DNA of 64,000 nucleotides from Akkermansia muciniphila (GCA_945874895.1 CAMCIC010000001.1:1-64000); one strand, 5' to 3'. Shown: positions 1 through 8,958, numbered from the stretch's first letter. The notes: a model not told the origin generated them from the letters alone. Numbers and translations are program-made.

Positions 1-1
1 A

Positions 2-430
2 ATCCGCAAGATCGCGGAACTGACCAATCGACTCGATTTTCATGAACGCGAAAAAAATCGCGCCAATCGCACCAACGAAGAATTCTTCCGCTTGCTGAGC
101 GCGCAGGAGCGAAGTCTTTTCATCAACCTTACGGTGGCGGAATCGATGAACCGCTTCATGCAAGCCCTAGATCAAATGCCTGCCGCCGAGCGCAAGCGAT
201 TTGTCAAACAGGGGCTGGAGGAAATTGCCAAAGGCAAGACAGCAGAAGATATGGAGCGCACTCGTGAGCTCGGTGACGATGTGATGCAAAAAATTGCCGA
301 AGAAGGCATGCGCGCCTATTTCGAAAAATCCAACGCGGAAACCAAACTCGATCTCGCGCCACTGATGGAATCGATGAACGAAGTCATGCAAGGTCTGCGC
401 GGCAATCGTTTCGGACCGCCGAGAAACTGA
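2..430 (+). CDS. Hypothetical helical protein, 5' end outside the window
   Basis: The reading frame is open from the first bases, so the gene begins before the window; 142 residues are visible. An in-frame TTG at 92 exists, but nothing marks it as a start. The product is hydrophilic, rich in Glu, Lys, Arg and Met, with no signal peptide or membrane segment in the visible part, and looks almost entirely alpha-helical. It ends in a short Gly/Arg/Pro tail. The pilin-like gene starts 6 bases after its stop, followed by the ABC exporter pair, so it is probably the first visible member of that operon. I do not recognise the family. A scaffold or regulatory role is possible but unsupported. Confidence 0.7.
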   Translation: MRKIAELTNRLDFHEREKNRANRTNEEFFRLLSAQERSLFINLTVAESMNRFMQALDQMPAAERKRFVKQGLEEIAKGKTAEDMERTRELGDDVMQKIAEEGMRAYFEKSNAETKLDLAPLMESMNEVMQGLRGNRFGPPRN

Positions 431-436
431 CGCCCC

Positions 437-973
437 ATGTCACACCCCGCCTCATACCGGTGCCGTCGCGGCTTCACTCTGGTGGAGATTCTGGTTGTCG
501 TAGGAATCATTGTAGCCATCGCGGCACTCATCGTTCCCCTCAGTCGGTCATTTATCGCAAAATCACGACAGGCCGCCTGCCTCAGCAACCTAAAACAAAT
601 CGGAATCGCCATCGAATCCTACCTGCAGGATCACAACGATACGATGCCAAATCTCGAGGCTGGTCGCCAGTCGCGCAACGAAGATCTACCGGTCATGGAA
701 AACACACTCAGCGACTATCTATCGAGCGAGGATGTGTTTCACTGTCCCGAAGACAAGGTCCATTTCAAAGCATCCGGCTCAAGCTACCTATGGAATTCCA
801 CTCAAAGCGGTCGCAATAAGCACCGTCTGGTTTTTTTCAACATCACGGGAGATTCCTCGCGCATTCCCCTGGTGAGTGACAAGGAAGGTTGGCACCCCGG
901 TGAGAACAGTGTGAACATTCTCTATGCCGACTACTCCGCCAGCAAGGAATTCAAATTCCGCACCTCACCCTGA
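437..973 (+). CDS. Type IV pilin-like protein (prepilin N-terminal methylation motif)
   Basis: A 178-residue protein with a class III signal: a short basic leader (RCRRG), then the cleavage/methylation motif GFTLVEILVVVGII at about residues 12-25, followed by a single hydrophobic helix. Prepilin peptidase would cut after the Gly and methylate the Phe. Just after the helix comes CLSNLKQIGIAIESY, common in verrucomicrobial and planctomycetal pseudopilins. Near the C-terminus, HPGENSVNILYADYSAS resembles the H-X9-DG motif of those proteins. It is probably a pseudopilin of a type II secretion-like or pilus-like machine, anchored in the inner membrane. No assembly ATPase or secretin gene lies nearby. 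The ABC transporter ATPase starts 15 bases downstream, which suggests co-transcription. Confidence 0.85.
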   Translation: MSHPASYRCRRGFTLVEILVVVGIIVAIAALIVPLSRSFIAKSRQAACLSNLKQIGIAIESYLQDHNDTMPNLEAGRQSRNEDLPVMENTLSDYLSSEDVFHCPEDKVHFKASGSSYLWNSTQSGRNKHRLVFFNITGDSSRIPLVSDKEGWHPGENSVNILYADYSASKEFKFRTSP

Positions 974-988
974 ACCAAGGACCTTTTC

Positions 989-1891
989 ATGTTAGAAATC
1001 AAAGAATTGCGCAAAAGCTTTCACGGTATCCCCGCGCTGAAGGACGTGTCGTTCCGTGTGGAGCGCGGTCAGATTTACGGACTGCTGGGCCACAACGGTG
1101 CTGGCAAAAGCACCACGCTAGGAATCATCCTAGGCATGGTCGCGCCGAACAGCGGCGATGTGCTGATCGATGGCGTTTCCGTGCAACGCGACCGATCCCG
1201 CGCCCTGCGCAAGGTGGGTGCGATTTTCGAAGCGCCGTCTTTTTATGAGTATCTGAGCGGTTGGCAGAATTTGAAGATCCTGATGAGCTACTCTGCTCCC
1301 TTCGACGAAAAACTCGCGCGTGAGGTGGTGGATCGCGTAGGCCTTACCAAGCGCATCGACTCCCAAGTGCGCACCTACAGTCACGGCATGCGCCAGCGTC
1401 TCGCCCTCGCGCAGGCCTTGTTGCCGGAACCGGAAGTGCTGTTGCTGGATGAGCCCACGGACGGACTCGACCCCGAGGGCATCAAGTGGTTCCGCGATTT
1501 CATTCTCGATCTGCGCCAGAATCGAGGCATGACGGTTTTGTTCAATTCCCACCTGCTGGCGGAAGTGGAACTGATGTGTGACCGCATCGCCATCCTGCAA
1601 GGCGGAGTAAGGGTCTTTGAAGGTCCACTCAAGGGTTTGGAGGAGGATCATCTGCGCTACGAGATCGACGCCACTCCCACCACCTTGATCCCCGCTCTCC
1701 TTTCTGCACACGGCGGCACGGTGGAAAGTGAAACAGTCATTCATCTACCGCGCGAGATCGATCCCGCCAAGGTCTTGCATGATCTCATCACGGGTGGTGT
1801 ACAAGTGCGTGCCTTCACACCGCGCCACCGCTCGCTGGAAGATCTTTACATGGAAATCAAAAACCAACCATCCTACGACCCAAGCGCATGA
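989..1891 (+). CDS. ABC transporter ATP-binding protein
   Basis: A 300-residue cytoplasmic ATPase of the CcmA/NatA type that drives export through the permease encoded next. The Walker A motif GHNGAGKST is at residues 34-42. A degenerate signature, YSHGMRQRLALAQAL, lies near residue 130, followed by Walker B LLLDEPTDGLDPEG and a switch histidine in FNSHLL. The C-terminal 80 residues after the nucleotide-binding domain are the usual accessory domain. The ATG follows the pilin gene by 15 bases, and the stop overlaps the permease start (ATGA), so translation is probably coupled. The substrate cannot be read from the sequence; the ABC-2 type partner suggests export of a lipid, polysaccharide, peptide or drug. 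Confidence 0.93.
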   Translation: MLEIKELRKSFHGIPALKDVSFRVERGQIYGLLGHNGAGKSTTLGIILGMVAPNSGDVLIDGVSVQRDRSRALRKVGAIFEAPSFYEYLSGWQNLKILMSYSAPFDEKLAREVVDRVGLTKRIDSQVRTYSHGMRQRLALAQALLPEPEVLLLDEPTDGLDPEGIKWFRDFILDLRQNRGMTVLFNSHLLAEVELMCDRIAILQGGVRVFEGPLKGLEEDHLRYEIDATPTTLIPALLSAHGGTVESETVIHLPREIDPAKVLHDLITGGVQVRAFTPRHRSLEDLYMEIKNQPSYDPSA

Positions 1892-2736
1892 ATTTCCTCT
1901 CCCAACTCCAAGGTGAAATGCGCAAGCTTTTCGCGCGCCCCCGCACTTACATCGGCTACGTCGCTTTCCTGGCGATGGAAATTCTCATCTTGGTCGTCTA
2001 CAAGCTGGACCGCACGCAGGACTTTACCCGCAAACAACTGCAGACCAACGGGCTCGAGTTCGACACCTACTACAGCTCCCTCTCGATCACCTTCACCATC
2101 ATGTTGCTGAGCATGTTTCTGTTAGGCTCCGTATTTTTTGCACTGGTCGCGGGTGACATCGTTGCGAAGGAAAACGAGGACGGCAATCTGCGCCTGATTT
2201 TTGCTCGTCCCATCTCACGCCTGCGTTTGTTGCTGGTAAAGTATGCTGCCGTCTGCCTCTACACCGTGAGTTTCGTATTTTTCGTGGGCATCACCGGCTA
2301 CCTCATGGCGGTGGCCGCCGTGGGTGGAGGTGGTGGATTGTTTGTGATGGAACCGAAAATGGCCGTCTTTGCCGCCTATCCGGAATGGGCGGAGGGAGCT
2401 GCCCGACTTGCGCTGGGTGCCTTGGGCATCGGCTTCAGTATGATCACGATCTCCTCCATCGCCTTCATGTTTTCCTGTTTCAAGATGAAACCCGCCGCCG
2501 CCACGATCATCACCCTGAGCATTCTCTTCGTGGACATGATCTTGCAGAATTTTCCGTTCTTTAAGGAATACGAGCAATGGTTCGTCACCTGGCGCATGAG
2601 CGCTTGGGTGTTTCTGATGGAAAACTACCTGCCCTGGGCCAAGGTGATCGAATCCTTCGCCTTCCTCGTCGGCCTCAACGCGACAGTTTTCATCATCGGC
2701 TGGCTCAATTTCCAGACGCGGGATTTTAAAACCTGA
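1888..2736 (+). CDS. ABC-2 type transporter permease
   Basis: A 282-residue integral membrane protein, the channel-forming partner of the ATPase whose stop codon it overlaps by 4 bases. An N-terminal segment (about residues 20-37) is followed by a periplasmic stretch. Further hydrophobic segments lie near residues 70-90, 115-140, 165-200, 205-225 and 255-275, giving about six spans as in ABC-2 permeases. The segment GDIVAKENEDGNLRLIFARP is the family's typical cytoplasmic loop and supports the assignment. It presumably works as a homodimer with two ATPase subunits. It ends the operon: the next gene is on the opposite strand, with 98 featureless bases between. Confidence 0.88.
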   Translation: MNFLSQLQGEMRKLFARPRTYIGYVAFLAMEILILVVYKLDRTQDFTRKQLQTNGLEFDTYYSSLSITFTIMLLSMFLLGSVFFALVAGDIVAKENEDGNLRLIFARPISRLRLLLVKYAAVCLYTVSFVFFVGITGYLMAVAAVGGGGGLFVMEPKMAVFAAYPEWAEGAARLALGALGIGFSMITISSIAFMFSCFKMKPAAATIITLSILFVDMILQNFPFFKEYEQWFVTWRMSAWVFLMENYLPWAKVIESFAFLVGLNATVFIIGWLNFQTRDFKT

Positions 2737-2834
2737 CCCTGGCCGTTGCTGCAGGAGCGCTGAGCCGTGATGAGGTGACACAAGCATGGCGCGGCTTGTT
2801 GTCATAGCTTCGCCCCCTTGACGACCCAGCGGGA

Positions 2835-3992
2835 TCACGCGATGCGGTGCGGGTGGAAGCGGCTCATGTTGCCGGTGATGGGCGAGGCATCGCCGCGGGC
2901 GGAGAGACCGCAGCAGTTGTCATCGATCATCCATAGCCCCCAGACGAAGTGGCGCCCACCCGCGCGGAATAAATTCGTGCGTTGTTGATAAATCATGCGC
3001 TCGGTTTCACGAGTGCCACTGCCTTTGACAGAAGGTGTGCCGTATTCGTAGAGAGAAATGCCACCGCCCTCGCGCCCGTAAACCGGTTTTTCCACCCACT
3101 GGGACATGCCCAGCCGACTCATTTCCTCACGGGAGTAGGTGGCGGGCAGCAACAATGGATGCCCCGGATGCAATTCCCACAAAATGGGAAGCAGCGCCTT
3201 GTTGGATAGCATCATTTTCCACATCGGCTCGATGAAACGACCACGCTCTGGCCCGATCTCCGCAAAGAACGGCTCCTTCATCATCCACTCCCAGGGATAC
3301 AGTTTGAAAAGACGGTCGATCGCCTGTTCGTTCGGATCGGTGAAACGACCCTCGGGGGAAAAACCAATGTCCGCCATGTCCAGCAAATGCACCGTCTTGC
3401 CCGCCTGCTCGGCGGTTTCTGCGAGGTAGGCGATGGTCTGCCTGTCCTCTGCAAGGTCCCACGCGCAGGCAAAATGAACCATCGAATCGGGCAACTCCTG
3501 CCAACGCGCCACAAGAGCCTCGTGCAAGGAATTCAATTGATCCGAGGAAGGATGGCAATCCTGCAACCAATCCCATTGAATCACCGCCGCCTCCAACAAG
3601 GACGTCGGAGTGTCCGCATTGTATTCTAACAATTTTGGCTGACCGCTGCCGTCCCATGCGAGGTCGAAGCGACCGTAGAGCGAAAAATCATTCGCAGTCC
3701 ACGATTGCTGGACCAGCGGCGCCACCTCCTCGGGAATGCCGAGTTTATCCCACCAGCCGCGGCAGATGATCTGCTCGCAAGCGTTCAAACACATGGCATG
3801 CAGCTCGTTCGCCGCGGCCTCGAGTGTCTCGATGGCGTCCAGGGTGAAGACCAGATGCTCATCCTCATTCCAATACGAGTCCTGACCATGGCCATGCCAT
3901 AGCAACCCGGAGTCTTCGACACGTTGCGTCCAGTTTGCCCGCGCTTGACTCGTTTCCAATCGGATCGGCGCGAAATGATTCGGCAAGTTCAT
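2835..3992 (-). CDS. YgiC-like ATP-grasp ligase, glutathionylspermidine synthase C-terminal family
   Basis: A 385-residue protein matching the synthetase half of glutathionylspermidine synthase and the length of the Escherichia coli YgiC/YjfC proteins. Visible family marks are EYNADTPTSLLEAAVIQWDW near residue 130, the ATP-grasp loop KPVYGREGGGISLYE near residue 310, and a C-terminus ending SRFHPHRIA. The amidase half of true Gsp synthase is absent. The family forms amide bonds with ATP, classically joining glutathione glycine to a polyamine; the substrate here is unknown. I chose the ATG at 3992, because a longer frame would run back into the YgiB-like gene that ends 22 bases upstream. Gene order YgiB-like then YgiC-like matches enterobacteria. 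Confidence 0.87.
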   Translation of the reverse strand: MNLPNHFAPIRLETSQARANWTQRVEDSGLLWHGHGQDSYWNEDEHLVFTLDAIETLEAAANELHAMCLNACEQIICRGWWDKLGIPEEVAPLVQQSWTANDFSLYGRFDLAWDGSGQPKLLEYNADTPTSLLEAAVIQWDWLQDCHPSSDQLNSLHEALVARWQELPDSMVHFACAWDLAEDRQTIAYLAETAEQAGKTVHLLDMADIGFSPEGRFTDPNEQAIDRLFKLYPWEWMMKEPFFAEIGPERGRFIEPMWKMMLSNKALLPILWELHPGHPLLLPATYSREEMSRLGMSQWVEKPVYGREGGGISLYEYGTPSVKGSGTRETERMIYQQRTNLFRAGGRHFVWGLWMIDDNCCGLSARGDASPITGNMSRFHPHRIA

Positions 3993-4014
3993 GCGTGCAT
4001 TACAACCTTGTGAC

Positions 4015-4791
4015 TTAGCTGCCGAAGGAAGTGCGACCCGCGGAGCTCGAACCAAACCCGCCACGCACCGATTTACCGGCCGTCACCGGCGCACCAGAGC
4101 TACGGCTTTCTTGCACCAGACGCTGGTAGCCGGGATTCGAAGCCGCATGGGATGCGACGCGCTGCCGGTCCTGATCCATGGTTTGTTGCCACGTTGATTG
4201 ATTCGTCTGGGCTCGATGAAAAGCACCGCCCGGGGTGTATGAACCTCGATTGCCCGAAAGCAACCAGTACATCATCAACATGTTGCCGATACCGCCGCCG
4301 TGATGGTAATGCGTCGTGGTGTGAGATCCGGTGGCGCCGGAACTTCCCGCCCCCCCTTGCGATACGACCTCCTGTTCGCGCTCCAAGAGCAGTTCGACTT
4401 TTTTTAAGGCATCGGGAGAAGGACGACTGGACGTCACGGAGGGATTGGCAGGAGCGGCATCCAGCCACTCGCCATTCGCATACCACTTGCCATCTTGCTC
4501 GTGACCATACTTATGAGGGAAAAAATCATGAGCGTCAGCGTGATAGAAACCCAGCCCCGGCAACTCAAAATTGTGTTCCATGTATCCTTGCGTCAACTGG
4601 GATCGACGGTTGTCGATGTCATCGAGTTTTTTCTGCAATCCCGCCATCTGCTCATCGGCAGGCGTAGCGGTGTAGGCGCTCTTCGAGTCACAGGACGTGA
4701 CTCCCATGCTAGCACCTGCCAACAGGCCAAGTGTGGACCAATGTAAGATGCCCCCTTTGCGGATGCGCACCGTATTGCCATGTTTTTTCAT
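4015..4791 (-). CDS. YgiB-like lipoprotein (DUF1190-like)
   Basis: A 258-residue exported lipoprotein: basic start, hydrophobic stretch, then lipobox VTSC near residue 34. After the Cys comes a predicted helical region (AGLQKKLDDIDNRRSQLTQG). The middle is low in complexity, with TGSHTTTHYHHGGGIGNMLM and MMYWLLSGN, and the tail is VRGGFGSSSAGRTSFGS. Both the short Gly/Met-rich hydrophobic patch and the RGGFG tail recall E. coli YgiB, which is likewise encoded beside YgiC. Similarity is limited to these features, so the call rests partly on context. It is probably an envelope protein working with the ATP-grasp partner 22 bases downstream. Its biochemical role is unknown. Confidence 0.7.
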   Translation of the reverse strand: MKKHGNTVRIRKGGILHWSTLGLLAGASMGVTSCDSKSAYTATPADEQMAGLQKKLDDIDNRRSQLTQGYMEHNFELPGLGFYHADAHDFFPHKYGHEQDGKWYANGEWLDAAPANPSVTSSRPSPDALKKVELLLEREQEVVSQGGAGSSGATGSHTTTHYHHGGGIGNMLMMYWLLSGNRGSYTPGGAFHRAQTNQSTWQQTMDQDRQRVASHAASNPGYQRLVQESRSSGAPVTAGKSVRGGFGSSSAGRTSFGS

Positions 4792-4909
4792 CAGGCGAAA
4801 TTACTAACCAAGCGACCTTGCCAGAGTCAAGAAGATGTGAATTCCAAAATCGAGCGAATTTTCCCATCACACGGAAGAGCGCCGGACCCGCGAGTCAAGC
4901 GACAAGCAC

Positions 4910-5485
4910 TCAGCAACCACTCACAAAATCCACCCACGATTCTGATCCTTTTTGGTGGGAAATGTCGTATTTTTCTTTGATCGTAAAAGGAATCACACTG
5001 CCATCATCCTTGGTGAATTTGCCTTCCATCTCGAGAGTGAAAGCTTCATCGCGTGACACGATATCGTTGAAACTGGCACGCAGGATGCGTGTTTTGTGGA
5101 CGACGATCGCCCCACCAGCCATGCTGTTGTGAGATTCATACAGTTCCGCCTTTGCACACACGGGGAATTTCAGCGCGGCGATTCCCGCATCTGTCGTGCC
5201 ATCGGCATAAGTGACAGTCACCTTGGTGTATTCGGCAGAGGCGAAAGTGAAAGTATCATCCGTGTAGTAGGCGCGAAGATCATATGGCTTATTGCTTTTG
5301 ACCGCGCCGCCGAACATTCCGGCAGAAATGTTGGTGTCGATTTCCAAAGTGGGAACTGGAGTCGTCGCGCCAGCGGTCTTCCCCGCAGCTTGGAAAGAAA
5401 CGGTGTCGTATTTGACGTTGCAGGAAGAGAATAAAAAAGCTCCACCAAGCACAGACCATAGGAACGAAGAAGATTTTGTTTTCAT
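4910..5485 (-). CDS. Predicted lipoprotein of unknown function
   Basis: A 191-residue lipoprotein with signal sequence KTKSSSFLWSVLGGAFLF and lipobox FSSC near residue 20. The rest alternates short beta-like stretches, with TFASAEYTKVTVTYADGTTD near the middle and FTLEMEGKFTKDDGSVIPF near the end, suggesting an all-beta globular fold. A longer frame reaches 5605, but the ATG at 5485 places the signal peptide at the N-terminus, so I use it. The YgiB-like gene follows after 118 bases on the same strand, so the two may share a transcript. I do not recognise the family. Confidence 0.72.
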   Translation of the reverse strand: MKTKSSSFLWSVLGGAFLFSSCNVKYDTVSFQAAGKTAGATTPVPTLEIDTNISAGMFGGAVKSNKPYDLRAYYTDDTFTFASAEYTKVTVTYADGTTDAGIAALKFPVCAKAELYESHNSMAGGAIVVHKTRILRASFNDIVSRDEAFTLEMEGKFTKDDGSVIPFTIKEKYDISHQKGSESWVDFVSGC

Positions 5486-5722
5486 GATCGGAAGAAAGGG
5501 AGAGAGGGATTGCTGGTTGCGTGACCTCATACAACCACCTATCGTCGTCAGCGTCAAGGTTGTAGATCTCCTAGGTGCGTGCTGCCTCATTGCATCGAAC
5601 TCCATGGATCTATAACGAGTTAGATGAATTTCTCCTGCAGGACATCATTTCCCTCGCTTGATCGCCGTGGAAGGTGGGTGATTGAGCGCAAGGAATTTTG
5701 GGAAATCAATGAATCTGATCGA

Positions 5723-6556
5723 TCAACGAGAAAGATACACTTTTTCCGCCGTGCCTCCCATGATGGCGGCTTGCTCATCGGTGCTGAGCGAAGCGATCCA
5801 TTGACGCACCAGTTCCACCCATCGCGTGTGGGAGGTGCGCATGAGACACACCGGCCAATCGGATCCAAACATCAGACGCCGCGGACCGAAGGCCTCCAGC
5901 ACGGTATCGAAGTAAGGACGCAGGGTTGGCTCGTCCCAATCTCCATCGCACACCTCGGTGGCCATGCCAGAGATTTTGCAAGTCACGTGCTCGCGTTTCG
6001 CCAGTTCACGGATGTTTTGCGCCCAGGCTTGATCGAATGCCCCTTTGCGGATGCTGGGCTTGGCGACATGGTCCAACACCATGCGGATGCCAGGGTGCTG
6101 GTCCACGAAGCGAATCGTCTGCGGCAAATGCTTGCCGAAAATCAGGATGTCATAACACAACGGATACTTGCCCAACTCGCGGACACCGGCATTGAAATCT
6201 GGGCGAAGAATGAAATCGTCATCGGGCTCGTCCTGAATCACATGACGGAAGCCGACGACTTTTTCCTCAGCAGCATACTGTTCCAAGTAACGCCCCACCC
6301 CGGCATCGCAGAGGGGAACCCAGCCCACCACACCCAGAACGCGCGGATGAGCAGCAGCCAGCTCTAACAAAAAATCCGTTTCCTCCACGATCTGCCGCGC
6401 TTGCACCGCGATGCTGCCATCGAGCCCAGAGGCATCCAGCAATGGCTCCAGATCCTCCGGTAGGAGGTCGCGTCGGCACATCGCCAATTCCTCGCTCATC
6501 CATGGATATTCCTCCGCGTTGTATCTCCAAAAATGCTGATGGCTGTCGATTCTCAT
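5723..6556 (-). CDS. Amidohydrolase family protein (amidohydrolase 2, L-fuconolactonase-like)
   Basis: A 277-residue cytoplasmic TIM-barrel metal hydrolase. It begins MRIDSHQHFW, the HxH metal-binding pair of the first strand. The middle has the pattern RHVIQDEP, and the last strands carry LDHVAKPSIRKG and LMFGSDWPVC, the closing Asp of the active site. These match the amidohydrolase 2 (COG3618) group, which hydrolyses sugar lactones such as L-fucono-1,5-lactone. No fucose or rhamnose genes lie next to it, so the substrate is not fixed by context. It stands alone on the minus strand, with 119 bases to the divergent dihydrouridine synthase gene. Confidence 0.86.
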   Translation of the reverse strand: MRIDSHQHFWRYNAEEYPWMSEELAMCRRDLLPEDLEPLLDASGLDGSIAVQARQIVEETDFLLELAAAHPRVLGVVGWVPLCDAGVGRYLEQYAAEEKVVGFRHVIQDEPDDDFILRPDFNAGVRELGKYPLCYDILIFGKHLPQTIRFVDQHPGIRMVLDHVAKPSIRKGAFDQAWAQNIRELAKREHVTCKISGMATEVCDGDWDEPTLRPYFDTVLEAFGPRRLMFGSDWPVCLMRTSHTRWVELVRQWIASLSTDEQAAIMGGTAEKVYLSR

Positions 6557-6675
6557 AAGTGCGCTGACTCATGGCATCGGACTTGGGCGCAGAAGTCAAC
6601 CCACAACCATCTTCAGCGCCGCGTGAAACATCGATGACGTCTTGCCACCGAGTGGCAGCGTGATAGACTGCGTGC

Positions 6676-7710
6676 GTGCTGCCTTGGTTCACGTCCGGAA
6701 ATTTCCCCCTCTATCTCGCGCCGATGGCGGGAGTCACGGATGTGGTGTTCCGGCAACTTTGCAAAGAGCTCGGCGCCGATGTGATGGTGACAGAATTCAT
6801 CTCTGCGGAAGGAATCATGCAACGCGATGAATATACGCGGAAATACACGGAATTCACCGACGAACAGCGCCCAGTAGGCATACAGCTTTTCGGCGCGGAC
6901 GGTGCGCGCATGGGCGAGGCGGCAAGGAAAATTCTCGATTGGAAACAACCAGACTTCATCGACATCAACTTCGGTTGCCCCGTCAACAAGGTCGTTTCCA
7001 AAAATGGCGGATCCTCCTTATTGAAGGATTGTCCGATTCTGGCCTCGGTGGCCTCCGGAGTGGTCCAAGCCATGGTCGGAACCGGAGTGCCAGTTACCGC
7101 CAAAATTCGCATCGGATGGGACCAACAGAACATCAATGCGGTAGAGGTCTGTCATATATTGGAAGACTGCGGCATTCAAGCCATCGCCGTGCATGGGCGC
7201 ACGCGTGCTCAGGGATACTCCGGTTTTGCCGACTGGGAAGTGATTGATGCCTGCGCGCGTTCTGTGAAAATTCCCGTCATTGGCAATGGCGATCTCCAAC
7301 GTGCAGACGACGTGATCAAGCGCCGCAACGAGTGCGCGATTTCAGGCGTGATGATAGGTCGTGCCGCCATGCAACACCCATGGATCTTTCGCGAGACCAA
7401 GGCGCAGTTGCGGGGTGATGGTGAAATCCCAGAAGTCACTCCCGAGGAGCGCTGGGCGCTCATCGTGCGGCATTGCCGCTTGGCAGTGCAGAGCCAGCGC
7501 TACGGCCATGAACGCCACGCGATGATGGCGATGCGCGGTCGACTCCTGGCGTATTGCAAGGGATTCGCCGGAGCCAAGGAATTGCGCCAGCTTTTGGCCA
7601 AAGTGGAAAGCGTCGGCCACGTCGAGGACATCGCCGCCATGGGACTGGCCCGCGAGCTCGCCGGCGAAGAGGAGCCCACCGCCTCGGAGCCGATTACCTA
7701 CCTTTCATAA
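6676..7710 (+). CDS. dusB: tRNA-dihydrouridine synthase (Dus family, DusB-like)
   Basis: A 344-residue flavoenzyme that reduces uridine in the tRNA D-loop. It shows the FMN-barrel start LAPMAGVTDVVFRQLCKELG (residues 14-33), the active-site segment DINFGCPVNKVV with catalytic Cys101, and later VHGRTRAQGYSG and VIGNGDLQ, which bind FMN phosphate. The GTG at 6676 gives the expected short leader before the barrel. The C-terminal helical tRNA-binding domain is present, so the gene is full length. Its TAA stop shares a base with the ATG of the following protease gene, so the two may be translationally coupled. DusB is the best guess among the subfamilies. Confidence 0.93.
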   Translation: MLPWFTSGNFPLYLAPMAGVTDVVFRQLCKELGADVMVTEFISAEGIMQRDEYTRKYTEFTDEQRPVGIQLFGADGARMGEAARKILDWKQPDFIDINFGCPVNKVVSKNGGSSLLKDCPILASVASGVVQAMVGTGVPVTAKIRIGWDQQNINAVEVCHILEDCGIQAIAVHGRTRAQGYSGFADWEVIDACARSVKIPVIGNGDLQRADDVIKRRNECAISGVMIGRAAMQHPWIFRETKAQLRGDGEIPEVTPEERWALIVRHCRLAVQSQRYGHERHAMMAMRGRLLAYCKGFAGAKELRQLLAKVESVGHVEDIAAMGLARELAGEEEPTASEPITYLS

Positions 7711-8453
7711 TGCGTCTTTTTTTATTCCTCATCTTTTTTTTACCTCTTGCCAATTGCGTGATGGCTCCCTTGCCGCGTGTGGACCGTCGCCCACCCAGCC
7801 CGGAATCGCTCCGCTATGCCCAGCAACGAGTCAGCGCCATTCTCCTCACCCGACGGAGCGACATTACCGGCTGGATGCGCAAAGGTTTCCCCAAATCCCA
7901 GACACCGCCTGACACCGATGGTGGTACAGCTTGCCCGATCGCACCCGATGGCTACTTTCTGACTGCCGATCACATTCTCAAAAATCATTCGACTTCCACG
8001 ATTCATCTTCTTTATGGACGAGGAAAAAATTTGCAAACGCAGAAGGGGCGCATTGTCTGGCGCGATGCTAGGCATGATCTCGCGATCGTGCACGCCCCGA
8101 TGGCAACTCCCGCCCATTATCATTTCTCCGATCCTGCCCTAACGGTTCCCGAGGGCACCACGGTCTTTCATGGAGGTCTCACCACGGGACTGAAGCCTGT
8201 GTTTGGCGCACTGCAAACGTCAGTTCGAGCGGAATCTCTATTTTCCTCTCCCCAACATTTCTGCATCGATATCCCATTGCAGCCCGGCGACAGCGGCGGA
8301 CCGGTTCTCGATGCAAGGGCGCAATTGATCGGTATCAATTCGGCGGTGGAATTTCTCATTCCCCTAGAAACACCGATTTTCACCGAATCCTCCGGTGTCC
8401 GACCGAATGTGCGCAAGGTGATGAAAATCATCGAGCGGGATCGCCGTAGATGA
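7710..8453 (+). CDS. Trypsin-like serine protease, predicted lipoprotein
   Basis: A 247-residue S1-fold protease. The N-terminus MRLFLFLIFFLPLANC is a lipoprotein signal with Cys16 as the lipidation site, so the enzyme should be membrane-anchored and face the periplasm. The catalytic triad is complete: His88 in TADHIL, Asp123 in RHDLAIV, Ser195 in QPGDSGGPV. There is no PDZ domain, unlike DegP/HtrA, so it is probably a simple housekeeping or processing protease. The ATG at 7710 overlaps the stop of the upstream dus gene. The next lipoprotein gene begins 7 bases after its stop. The substrate is unknown. Confidence 0.88.
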   Translation: MRLFLFLIFFLPLANCVMAPLPRVDRRPPSPESLRYAQQRVSAILLTRRSDITGWMRKGFPKSQTPPDTDGGTACPIAPDGYFLTADHILKNHSTSTIHLLYGRGKNLQTQKGRIVWRDARHDLAIVHAPMATPAHYHFSDPALTVPEGTTVFHGGLTTGLKPVFGALQTSVRAESLFSSPQHFCIDIPLQPGDSGGPVLDARAQLIGINSAVEFLIPLETPIFTESSGVRPNVRKVMKIIERDRRR

Positions 8454-8460
8454 TCCGACC

Positions 8461-8877
8461 ATGCTCCGTTTCCCGTTTTGCCTTCTGCTCAGCGCCTTGC
8501 TTTTTTCATGCGCCCCCTATCGGGCCGCATGGAATTCTGGTTGGACAGAAAAAGCGGCCAACAATAGCATCATGCTAGTGCACGCCCATCCGCCAACGCT
8601 GGGTTGGAAACGTCTGCAATATCAGTCCACCCTGCATCCGGAATTTCACGAGTTCCTCGTTCACCTCGGCACGCCCGATTGCATCGCGGAAACCACTCAT
8701 ACCGAGCGGCACTACCTCATCCTCTACTACCTCAAGAACCGACAGGCCTATTCCTTCCGTAATGACACTCGCTCCGTAAGCAAACCCATCGAGGTGGCAG
8801 GTCCCTACCCGATCAGCACCAAGGAGTATCGGTTGCTCAGCGATTTCAAGCATCGCGCGTTGGGAGGAAACGAGTAA
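8461..8877 (+). CDS. Small predicted lipoprotein
   Basis: A 138-residue protein with signal MLRFPFCLLLSALLFSC; Cys17 fits a lipobox (LFSC). The mature part is short and mixed in character, with ERHYLILYYLKNRQAYSFRN in the centre. Its gene lies 7 bases downstream of the membrane-anchored protease, so the two probably share an operon and a compartment. I do not recognise the family. A role as accessory or substrate of the protease is only a suggestion from position. Confidence 0.75.
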   Translation: MLRFPFCLLLSALLFSCAPYRAAWNSGWTEKAANNSIMLVHAHPPTLGWKRLQYQSTLHPEFHEFLVHLGTPDCIAETTHTERHYLILYYLKNRQAYSFRNDTRSVSKPIEVAGPYPISTKEYRLLSDFKHRALGGNE

Positions 8878-8958
8878 AACAGGCTGCATCGTCCCTTCTG
8901 CGGATGCCTCCCTCAACGCGCACATCCTCCTCTGGAAAAATCGATCATTCTCGATCTC

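Noticed and set aside
1130-1744. An open frame of about 204 codons on the minus strand within the ABC ATPase gene.
   Set aside because: It is antisense to conserved ATPase motifs, and its product shows no family features.
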